Source of the DNA: a virus | Strand: one strand, 5' to 3' | IMG/VR virus record: IMGVR_UViG_3300050821_004856 | Span: 1-35,076 of that record | Length of the DNA: 35,076 bases | Shown here: piece after piece, positions 1 to 4,431 of the stretch | Numbering within the stretch: the stretch's first letter is position 1 | Layout: every line of letters begins with the position of its first letter | The notes under the pieces: generated by a model | Database searches by the model: none | Seen by the model: only the letters and a program-made list of their open reading frames with translations | What the model was told of the DNA's origin: nothing | Made by a program: the position numbers and the translations under genes

Positions 1-165
1 GCGGACCTCAGCTCTGCGAACCTCCGCTATGCGGACCTCAGCTCTGCGAACCTCCGCTATGCGGACCTCAGCTCTGCGAACCTCAGCTATGCGGACCTCA
101 GCTATGCGAACCTCCGCTCTGCGAACCTCCGCTCTGCGAACCTCAGCTATGCGGACCTCAGCTCT
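1..165 (+). repeat. 15-base tandem repeat encoding pentapeptides
   Basis: There are eleven 15-base units, largely alternating as 30-base pairs. Bases 1-30 and 31-60 are identical and later units differ by one or two bases each. The identity at DNA level, including silent positions, points to recent unit duplication. The array reaches the window edge, so the copy number is a minimum. Confidence 0.95.
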
Positions 166-516
166 ATTAAAGATGATTTTTATTTAGTGCTCTCAGATGC
201 AAAGTTAGAAGTTGTTGGGCTTTATGATGCATTGATGAGAGGCAATGTTGATGGTTCAACTTATACAGGTGAATGTGCATGTCTGATGGGAACTATTGCA
301 AATGTGCGTCATGTTGCTGTTGACACTCTAACTAAAAACTCTGACCGCGCGGCCGAAAGATGGTTCTTAGCGATTCGAAAAGGTGACATTCCGCAATCAA
401 ATGTTGTGGCCATGATAACAAAAGAATGGATTGAGGAATTCGCCAAGACGAATGAGATTATTTTGCCCAACTATAGGCTAGTTTCGAGTATTGAGTTTCC
501 GGATGCCTTCAAATGA
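1..516 (+). CDS. Pentapeptide-repeat protein, 5'-truncated
   Basis: The reading frame is open from base 1, so the start lies upstream of the window. Residues 1-55 are eleven tandem pentapeptides of the A(D/N)Lxx type (ADLSS, ANLRY and variants), which in known members fold as a right-handed quadrilateral beta-helix. About 115 further residues follow with conserved-looking GSTYTGECACLMGT and RAAERWFLAIRKGD stretches, a C-terminal region I have seen on phage and bacterial pentapeptide proteins. The GTG at 187 is internal to this frame and is not the likely start. It overlaps the next gene by 4 bases (ATGA). Function is unknown; some pentapeptide proteins mimic DNA or bind topoisomerase, but nothing here shows that. 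Confidence 0.85.
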   Translation, partial: ADLSSANLRYADLSSANLRYADLSSANLSYADLSYANLRSANLRSANLSYADLSSIKDDFYLVLSDAKLEVVGLYDALMRGNVDGSTYTGECACLMGTIANVRHVAVDTLTKNSDRAAERWFLAIRKGDIPQSNVVAMITKEWIEEFAKTNEIILPNYRLVSSIEFPDAFK

Positions 517-884
517 ACATGAGCTTTTTTAAAGGACAAATGGAGCGTTTACAGCGAAGATTTGGGGAGAAACATTTTGACGCTGAATTTCAGAAGCTTG
601 CTCAATATGAGGTTGGCAAGATGTCTGAATCAGGATTCCAAAAGATTGTTGATATTTGGATAGGAAATAGAAAGCCTCATGACCCACCGCTTATGGCGAA
701 TTTTGTTGAGGCGAGGCTTGCTGAGGAGAAGAACAATTTGAGCAGAGTTACGAATGGGGCATTGAATGTTGTTAAGGCGCATGATGGGCTTAAGGGAATT
801 CTTAAAAATCAATTTAATGGTGTATTGTCTGTGAATGACGCCGTGGAATTACAGCGCATGAAAAATAAACTAAATGAAGGTTGA
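513..884 (+). CDS. Replication-type phage protein of unknown function
   Basis: The product has 123 residues, is largely helical and charged, and has the stretch KMSESGFQKIVDIWIGNRKP near residues 36-55, followed by PPLMANFVEARLAEE. This layout resembles the short helicase-loader or replisome-accessory proteins of phages, but I cannot assign a family. The ATG overlaps the preceding stop (ATGA), so it is probably translated by coupling. A second ATG two codons in is an alternative start. Its 3' end overlaps the next small gene by 11 bases. Its place before a nuclease and a winged-helix protein fits a replication module. Confidence 0.7.
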   Translation: MNMSFFKGQMERLQRRFGEKHFDAEFQKLAQYEVGKMSESGFQKIVDIWIGNRKPHDPPLMANFVEARLAEEKNNLSRVTNGALNVVKAHDGLKGILKNQFNGVLSVNDAVELQRMKNKLNEG

Positions 885-1038
885 AAAGAAAAAACCCAGA
901 ATTAGATTTTGCTGGGAATGCGGCAATAAGCTTTGGGGGAATCATTTTATTGAGCGTATGGTTGAAGGACACGAAAGAATTCTGCATAAGACATGCTCTA
1001 AGTTGATAGAGAAGGGCATTAGAAATGAAGCGAAATAA
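874..1038 (+). CDS. Small zinc-finger protein
   Basis: A 54-residue frame starts at ATG 874 inside the end of the previous gene and overlaps the nuclease gene by 14 bases. It fills the only gap in this part of the operon. It has CWEC near residue 13, a GNHF stretch and a later HKTC, giving a C-x2-C...H-x2-C set that could bind one zinc, and a very basic N-terminus (KVEKKKPRIR). The composition and the tiling of overlaps support a real gene. The role is unknown; small proteins like this in phage operons often bind nucleic acid or protein. Confidence 0.7.
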   Translation: MKVEKKKPRIRFCWECGNKLWGNHFIERMVEGHERILHKTCSKLIEKGIRNEAK

Positions 1039-1387
1039 ATACGGCGCAAAAGCCACCAAAGATCCTGAAGGCGGACAGGGTTATCCTTCAAAACTTGAGG
1101 CGGCTGTTGGCGCGTTCTTGGAGCTTAGACAAAAGAATGGGGAAATCTCAGAATTGAGACGCCAACACGTTGTCACGCTCCAAGATGGACCATCAAATCA
1201 AAAGATCACCTGGAAAATAGATTTTAGTTTTGTTGAGAATGGTGTTCTCATATTCGCTGAGGCAAAAGGGATGCCCGACGAGGTTTATAAAATTAAGCTA
1301 AAGTTGTTTCGTGGACAACGAAAAGAACCTTTAGAGATTTATATGGGCAGAGCAACTAATTTTGTAATGACTGAGAGGATTAGATGA
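1025..1387 (+). CDS. DUF1064-type phage endonuclease
   Basis: The product has 120 residues. It shows the DUF1064 pattern: an N-terminal NKYGAK, a PSKLEA helix with Glu25, a WKIDF strand with Asp66, an AEAKG motif with Glu79 and Lys81, then YKIKLKLF. These are the expected acidic and lysine positions of a restriction-endonuclease-like fold. Members occur in phage replication regions and are proposed to act as nucleases, possibly on branched DNA, though that role is inferred. The next gene starts inside its stop (ATGA at 1384). Confidence 0.8.
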   Translation: MKRNKYGAKATKDPEGGQGYPSKLEAAVGAFLELRQKNGEISELRRQHVVTLQDGPSNQKITWKIDFSFVENGVLIFAEAKGMPDEVYKIKLKLFRGQRKEPLEIYMGRATNFVMTERIR

Positions 1388-1752
1388 TTCGACAAACAAG
1401 CATTGATGTTTTTCATCAGATAAAAGCTGAAGGCTTACTTAGCAAAAGGAAGCTTGAGGCTTATGAGATTATCGTTTTCCATGGTCCAATAACTCAAATG
1501 GAAACGGCCAGAAGAGCTAATGCCAGGGGCGCCTTAGATCATTCTATCACGCCTAGATTTGCTGAATTAGAAAGAGAAGGCGTCATCAAAGAAATAGGCA
1601 AAAGAAAATGTTCAATCTCTGGAAGAGAAACTCACATTTGGGAAACCACGGGAAAAAAACCTTTAAAGTTAGAAAAGCCCCTGCGTGAGAAATGTAAACA
1701 TTGTCATGGGCGCGGATACATTGAAACTGTTCAAGCGAAGTTTGATATATGA
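1384..1752 (+). CDS. Winged-helix protein with C-terminal CxxCxGRGY motif
   Basis: The product has 122 residues. Residues 15-75 read as a winged helix: GLLSKRKLEAYEIIVFHGPIT, a recognition-like helix, then the ITPRFAELEREGVIKEIG wing typical of phage MarR-like domains. The end carries CKHCHGRGY at 104-112, half of a zinc ribbon or a DnaJ-like CxxCxGxG knuckle. It probably binds DNA as a regulator or replication accessory. It overlaps the nuclease gene by 4 bases and is followed by 27 bases before the string of small genes. Confidence 0.75.
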   Translation: MIRQTSIDVFHQIKAEGLLSKRKLEAYEIIVFHGPITQMETARRANARGALDHSITPRFAELEREGVIKEIGKRKCSISGRETHIWETTGKKPLKLEKPLREKCKHCHGRGYIETVQAKFDI

Positions 1753-1771
1753 GGCTAAAGACATCAAGAAA

Positions 1772-1783
1772 GAATCTAAATGA
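1772..1783 (+). repeat. Junction cassette copy 1 (3' half only)
   Basis: The 3' half of the junction cassette (GAATCTAAATGA) precedes the gene at 1780, but the left arm of the hairpin is missing. The same bases can also be read as the KKESK end of a 25-codon overlapping frame that starts at 1706, so remnant coding origin is possible. Confidence 0.7.
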
Positions 1784-1950
1784 GCCCATCAGAGATTGAT
1801 AAAATTATCTGTGAATGGTCGATGGAAAATGGCATTGCTTTGACCGAAGAGCAGCTGAACACTTTGGTTGACAAACTGGCAGACGTTCTTGAGCGCCGTG
1901 CGGAACGAGAGCGTGAAAGCAATAAATATTCTAGGAGAGAATCTAAATGA
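1780..1950 (+). CDS. Small acidic/helical protein ending in ESK
   Basis: The frame encodes 56 residues from the ATG in the first cassette half. It begins MSPSEIDKIICEW, continues with a helical segment rich in Leu and Glu (LTEEQLNTLVDKLADVLE), and ends RRESK. No family is recognised. Supporting evidence is the exact tiling (its stop overlaps the next start as ATGA) and the cassette on both sides. Confidence 0.7.
   Translation: MSPSEIDKIICEWSMENGIALTEEQLNTLVDKLADVLERRAERERESNKYSRRESK
1926..1950 (+). repeat. Junction hairpin cassette copy 2
   Basis: The left arm at 1926-1932 pairs with AGAATCT at 1938-1944 with one mismatch. The 5-base loop is AGGAG, so the Shine-Dalgarno bases sit in the loop. 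AAATGA then supplies both the stop of the upstream gene and the ATG at 1947. Confidence 0.8.
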
Positions 1951-2162
1951 GTGAAGACAAGTGCCCCAAGGGGCAAACAGTTACGGCAGTCTGGTTCCGA
2001 AATATCGGGCGCGGCCCAGAAGTTTTGCTCGAAATTGATCGCAAATGGGTAATGGTAGATATCTCAAACTCTCCCTGGCCAATGTCACATATTTTGGAGC
2101 TGCATAGTGACCGCAAAATGCCGCCGGACTGGGATGTAGATTCTAAAGGAGAATCTAAATGA
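1947..2162 (+). CDS. Small hypothetical protein ending in DSKGESK
   Basis: The product has 71 residues. Residues 13-40 look like a short beta-rich unit (VTAVWFRNIGRGPEVLLEID then WVMVDIS). No family or catalytic motif is visible. The last residues, DSKGESK, are encoded by the junction hairpin rather than by the body of the protein. It starts inside the stop of the gene before and ends inside the start of the next. Confidence 0.75.
   Translation: MSEDKCPKGQTVTAVWFRNIGRGPEVLLEIDRKWVMVDISNSPWPMSHILELHSDRKMPPDWDVDSKGESK
2138..2162 (+). repeat. Junction hairpin cassette copy 3
   Basis: AGATTCT (2138-2144) and AGAATCT (2150-2156) are perfect 7-base arms around the loop AAAGG. The ribosome-binding sequence AAAGGAG spans the loop and right arm, 7 bases before ATG 2159. 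This is the best-paired copy. Confidence 0.9.
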
Positions 2163-2389
2163 GCTGGATAATAGTTAAGCGGCGTCCACAAGATCAATTC
2201 ACATTTATTCTCAATGGAAGCATTTCTGTGGATTGCGCTAAAGAGGCCAAGGAATTCCCGGACGAAGATAAGGCTATTGCTGGAATGATGGAATTTGGTC
2301 TTTCCGCCGAAGCACATTTCATCACCGAACGATTTGGCTTTCCGGGCGGATGCTCAAAGCTAGATTCTACTGGGGAATCTATAAAATGA
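2159..2389 (+). CDS. Small hypothetical protein ending in DSTGESIK
   Basis: The product has 76 residues, with SWIIVKRRPQDQFTFILNG at the N-terminus and a helical middle (EFPDEDKAIAGMMEFGLSAEAHF). No family is recognised. The tail DSTGESIK is supplied by cassette copy 4, with a short insertion (ATA) relative to the other copies. Both ends overlap neighbours by 4 bases. Confidence 0.75.
   Translation: MSWIIVKRRPQDQFTFILNGSISVDCAKEAKEFPDEDKAIAGMMEFGLSAEAHFITERFGFPGGCSKLDSTGESIK
2362..2389 (+). repeat. Junction hairpin cassette copy 4
   Basis: AGATTCT (2362-2368) pairs with GGAATCT (2374-2380) as seven pairs, one of them U-G, around the loop ACTGG. Three extra bases separate the right arm from the ATGA overlap at 2386. 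Confidence 0.85.
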
Positions 2390-2565
2390 CACCACAAGAA
2401 AAGGCTGAATGGAAAATCAAACAATTGGATAAGCAGCTTTATTCAATTGAGCTTGATTCTACTGAACGACAGCTGCGTCTTATGACTGAAAAAATTGCCA
2501 TTTTAAAAGAGCTTCATGCGTCTCTTAAAGAAAAGCCTGAAGATTCTGAAGAGGAGTCTAAGTGA
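2386..2565 (+). CDS. Small coiled-coil protein, paralogue A
   Basis: The product has 59 residues and starts MTPQEKAEWKIKQLDKQLY. It is rich in Glu, Lys and Leu with heptad-like spacing, so a short coiled coil is likely. It is a clear paralogue of the next gene (shared TPQE, EWKIK, LD, STxRxLRL and KIAxLK positions). The preferred ATG at 2386 lies in the overlap with the upstream stop; an upstream in-frame ATG at 2350 would add 12 unrelated residues. The tail DSEEESK comes from cassette copy 5. Confidence 0.8.
   Translation: MTPQEKAEWKIKQLDKQLYSIELDSTERQLRLMTEKIAILKELHASLKEKPEDSEEESK
2541..2565 (+). repeat. Junction hairpin cassette copy 5
   Basis: AGATTCT (2541-2547) pairs with GGAGTCT (2553-2559) through seven pairs, two of them U-G, around the loop GAAGA. 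The overlap is GTGA instead of ATGA, so the downstream gene uses a GTG start at 2562. Confidence 0.85.
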
Positions 2566-2735
2566 CGCCACAAGAGACTATCGAATGGAAAATCAAAGAG
2601 TTGGACCGGCAATTCTATGTTTGCGAGCTTGAATCAACGGACCGCCGATTGCGTCTTGTTCAAGATAAAATTGCCCGTTTAAAGCAATTACAAACGATTC
2701 TCAAAGAGCCAGATTCCATGACGGAGTCTAAATGA
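2562..2735 (+). CDS. Small coiled-coil protein, paralogue B (GTG start)
   Basis: The product has 57 residues read from GTG 2562, which overlaps the upstream stop. It aligns end to end with the preceding protein: TPQE, EWKIK, a STDRRLRL segment and KIARLK occupy the same positions, at roughly half identity. That makes this a tandem gene duplication that has diverged. The tail DSMTESK comes from cassette copy 6. There is no recognised family; a helical, possibly self-associating protein is the most that can be said. Confidence 0.8.
   Translation: MTPQETIEWKIKELDRQFYVCELESTDRRLRLVQDKIARLKQLQTILKEPDSMTESK
2711..2735 (+). repeat. Junction hairpin cassette copy 6
   Basis: AGATTCC (2711-2717) pairs with GGAGTCT (2723-2729) through seven pairs, one of them U-G, around the loop ATGAC. 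Relative to copy 5 the last base of the left arm changed from T to C, turning a U-G pair into C-G. Confidence 0.85.
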
Positions 2736-3139
2736 TTGATGTTGCAGCAAGCTATGAAGACAGCCGTTCGCGCAATGCCAAGAATGAACATCAGGGCGCA
2801 TATAAACGCGTGCTTTGCGTCTGTTCCGCTGGCTTACTTCGTTCTCCGACTGCGGCCCTTGTATTGTCTCAAGAGCCTTTTGGATTCAATACCCGTTGTG
2901 CAGGACTTGTTCCGAGTTATGCGCTTATACAGGTGGATGAAGTTTTAATTCATTGGGCCGATGAAATTGTTTGCATGGAACGTGATCATGAAGAAAAGCT
3001 AAAGGCTATGATTGGAGAGCGTAACCGACCACTAGTCTGCTTAGACATCCAAGATTCTTATGCATATCGTGATGAAAAGCTTCAATGGCTCATCAAAGAA
3101 AAATATCAGACATACCTAAATTCCATGACGGGAAGCTAA
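2732..3139 (+). CDS. Low-molecular-weight protein tyrosine phosphatase-like protein
   Basis: The product has 135 residues. The P-loop VCSAGLLRSPTAA gives C-x5-R-S with Cys31 as nucleophile and Arg37 binding phosphate. A later LDIQDSYAYRDEKL (104-117) matches the conserved Asp-containing segment of small predicted tyrosine phosphatases of the COG4551 type. It should hydrolyse phosphotyrosine or a related cysteinyl-phosphate substrate in the cytoplasm. The first 25 residues are polar and variable. It starts in cassette copy 6 and ends with a degenerate cassette. A phage-borne phosphatase may alter host signalling, but no substrate can be inferred. Confidence 0.8.
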   Translation: MIDVAASYEDSRSRNAKNEHQGAYKRVLCVCSAGLLRSPTAALVLSQEPFGFNTRCAGLVPSYALIQVDEVLIHWADEIVCMERDHEEKLKAMIGERNRPLVCLDIQDSYAYRDEKLQWLIKEKYQTYLNSMTGS

Positions 3140-3142
3140 ATG
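3121..3142 (+). repeat. Junction cassette copy 7 (degenerate)
   Basis: The segment shares TTCCATGACGG and CTAAATGA with copy 6 but has shifted bases in the right arm. Only a short TTCC/GGAA pairing remains and the stop (TAA) abuts the ATG at 3140 instead of overlapping it. It looks like an eroded copy. Confidence 0.6.
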
Positions 3143-3322
3143 AGACGCTTTCTTTATCTCTTTTGTTCTCACTGGAAATGGGCGCGGCGCTTACTTGGCG
3201 GAAAATGGGTCCGCATGCGCTGTCCAGGCGCCCTTTGGATTCAATGGAATGAGTCAATCCTCAAAGATTATTTGGATTGGCCAATGGATGTGAAGCAATA
3301 TGAATGTGAGGAATATGAATAG
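3140..3322 (+). CDS. Small Trp-rich hypothetical protein
   Basis: The product has 60 residues, a basic N-terminal half (MRRFLYLFCSHWKWARRLLG) and an acidic end (KQYECEEYE), with seven tryptophans. It has no clear membrane segment and no recognised family. The ATG follows directly on the phosphatase stop and lies in the last, degenerate junction cassette. Confidence 0.65.
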   Translation: MRRFLYLFCSHWKWARRLLGGKWVRMRCPGALWIQWNESILKDYLDWPMDVKQYECEEYE

Positions 3323-3470
3323 CATCATGACGTGGTCAGAACGAGAATCTTTAAGAATCTTGGGAGGCATTCTTTCTATTAAAAGAGAGAGAAATGATTT
3401 TACGAATTCTTGGTATAGGACTACGCTTTATTTTTGTTGGATACCAATTTACCGTAAAGTGACTAAATAA
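3315..3470 (+). CDS. Small hypothetical protein
   Basis: A 51-residue frame starts at ATG 3315, preceded by a GAGG ribosome-binding site 5 bases upstream and overlapping the previous stop by 8 bases. A second ATG at 3327 is in the same frame. The product is basic with an aromatic C-terminal half (WYRTTLYFCWIPIYRK), perhaps amphipathic. No family is recognised. The tiling and ribosome-binding site support it. Confidence 0.55.
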   Translation: MNSIMTWSERESLRILGGILSIKRERNDFTNSWYRTTLYFCWIPIYRKVTK

Positions 3471-3766
3471 TACTTCAATATGCCTTCAACCTTCTTTTTG
3501 CAGTAGACACCTTCGCCAGCACAATCCTTGGCGGTGATCCAGACGACACAATCTCTGAACGCCTTGGCCGCGCATATTTGGCCAGAGCAGAGATGAGTTA
3601 TGCGCATGCGGCCGTTATTGTCACCGCACGAAACACCGTGGATGCGCTGGCATTGATTGTGACCCTTGGCCGCAACAAGAACCATTGTGTTTGGTCTCTG
3701 ACCGGCAATAGCCTGTGTCGAGAGTGCTGGAACTGGGGTGGGACACGCGTTCCAAAGACGATGTAA
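3470..3766 (+). CDS. Phage 'LGGDPDDTIS' family protein, no canonical start
   Basis: The frame is open from the stop at 3464 and reads LQYAFNLLFAVDTFASTILG then GDPDDTISERLGRA, ending with HC and a CRECW segment. Small phage proteins near lysis or structural genes share this pattern (a leucine-rich start with a D-x-x-x-N/S-x-x-LGGDPDETIS core), which supports this frame. There is no ATG, GTG or TTG before the core; the first standard start in frame is the TTG at 3578, which would remove it. An ATA start at 3467 or 3470, or a sequence error, must be assumed. The coordinates take ATA 3470. Its stop overlaps the next ATG (TAATG). Confidence 0.55.
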   Translation: MLQYAFNLLFAVDTFASTILGGDPDDTISERLGRAYLARAEMSYAHAAVIVTARNTVDALALIVTLGRNKNHCVWSLTGNSLCRECWNWGGTRVPKTM

Positions 3767-4008
3767 TGAATCCCCGCAAAGACCTTACCGGCCAACGGCA
3801 CTCCTTTCTTCTGGTTCTAGAATATCTCGGGAATGATAAATATAAGTGCCAATGTGATTGTGGAATCGTTAAAGTTATTCTTGGAAAAAACATTGGCCGT
3901 GGTAAAACTCGTAGTTGTGGATGTCTAAGCCGCCAAAAAAAGCCTGCTTGGCGTACAAACGAATGGAAGATTAACCCTTCGCGTAAGTTAGGGCCAGAAT
4001 CGGACTAG
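3766..4008 (+). CDS. Cys-rich small DNA-binding-like protein
   Basis: From ATG 3766 the product has 80 residues. It contains KCQCDCG (about residues 29-35) and RSCGCL (about 54-59), separated by a short KVILGKNIGRGKT strand and turn. This is the CxCDCG...SCGC unit seen in phage AP2-like or HNH-associated small proteins, where paired cysteines bind zinc and a basic strand contacts DNA. The longer frame from GTG 3715 overlaps the previous gene and is less likely. The start is coupled to the preceding stop (TAATG). No nuclease domain follows, so this is a stand-alone DNA-binding unit. Confidence 0.7.
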   Translation: MNPRKDLTGQRHSFLLVLEYLGNDKYKCQCDCGIVKVILGKNIGRGKTRSCGCLSRQKKPAWRTNEWKINPSRKLGPESD

Positions 4009-4059
4009 GTTTGTAAAAATTACTTCACTAGTCAAATTTCTGACCATACACTAGCGGCC

Positions 4060-4431
4060 ATGAAACAAATCATATTTTTGCTCATTGCGGTCTTTGCGTG
4101 TTTGCCACTTTATGCTGCCAATATGGTCGAACAGTTCCAGATTAATGCTGGAAGACAGTTCACATTTTCGGCCACCACTACAAGCACAGTGGCGATTTCA
4201 GCTAATCCAAATCGCGGTTACCTGATGATTCAGAATTCTTGTGCAAGCACGGACACAATAACCATTGTTCTTAGAAACATTGAATCAGGTAGCAATGGAA
4301 TTCAGCTAACGCCTTGTTCTACTTATGAATTTATTAAAGTTCCAACTAATTCCGTCTGGATTAAGGCTAATTCTGGGACTCAAACGGCCATCATCATTGA
4401 TGGGAATATTTCCTACGGGGAAACCACATGA
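4060..4431 (+). CDS. Secreted-type virion-associated protein
   Basis: The product has 123 residues. Residues 1-20 (MKQIIFLLIAVFACLPLYAA) form a textbook Sec signal peptide with Lys, a hydrophobic core and an A-x-A-type end. The mature part is beta-rich (NRGYLMIQNSCASTDTITIV), like small phage tail or decoration modules. The ATG has no visible ribosome-binding site. A weak promoter-like pair (TTCACT at 4024, TACACT at 4047, 17 apart) would start the RNA at or near the ATG. It overlaps the fibre gene by 4 bases. It begins the secreted/adhesin block. Confidence 0.7.
   Translation: MKQIIFLLIAVFACLPLYAANMVEQFQINAGRQFTFSATTTSTVAISANPNRGYLMIQNSCASTDTITIVLRNIESGSNGIQLTPCSTYEFIKVPTNSVWIKANSGTQTAIIIDGNISYGETT

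Noticed and set aside
1-165. CRISPR-like array
   Set aside because: Units are contiguous, in frame and coding; there are no spacers.
187-516. Separate gene starting at GTG 187
   Set aside because: The frame is continuous with the pentapeptide repeats from base 1, so it is the C-terminal part of that gene.
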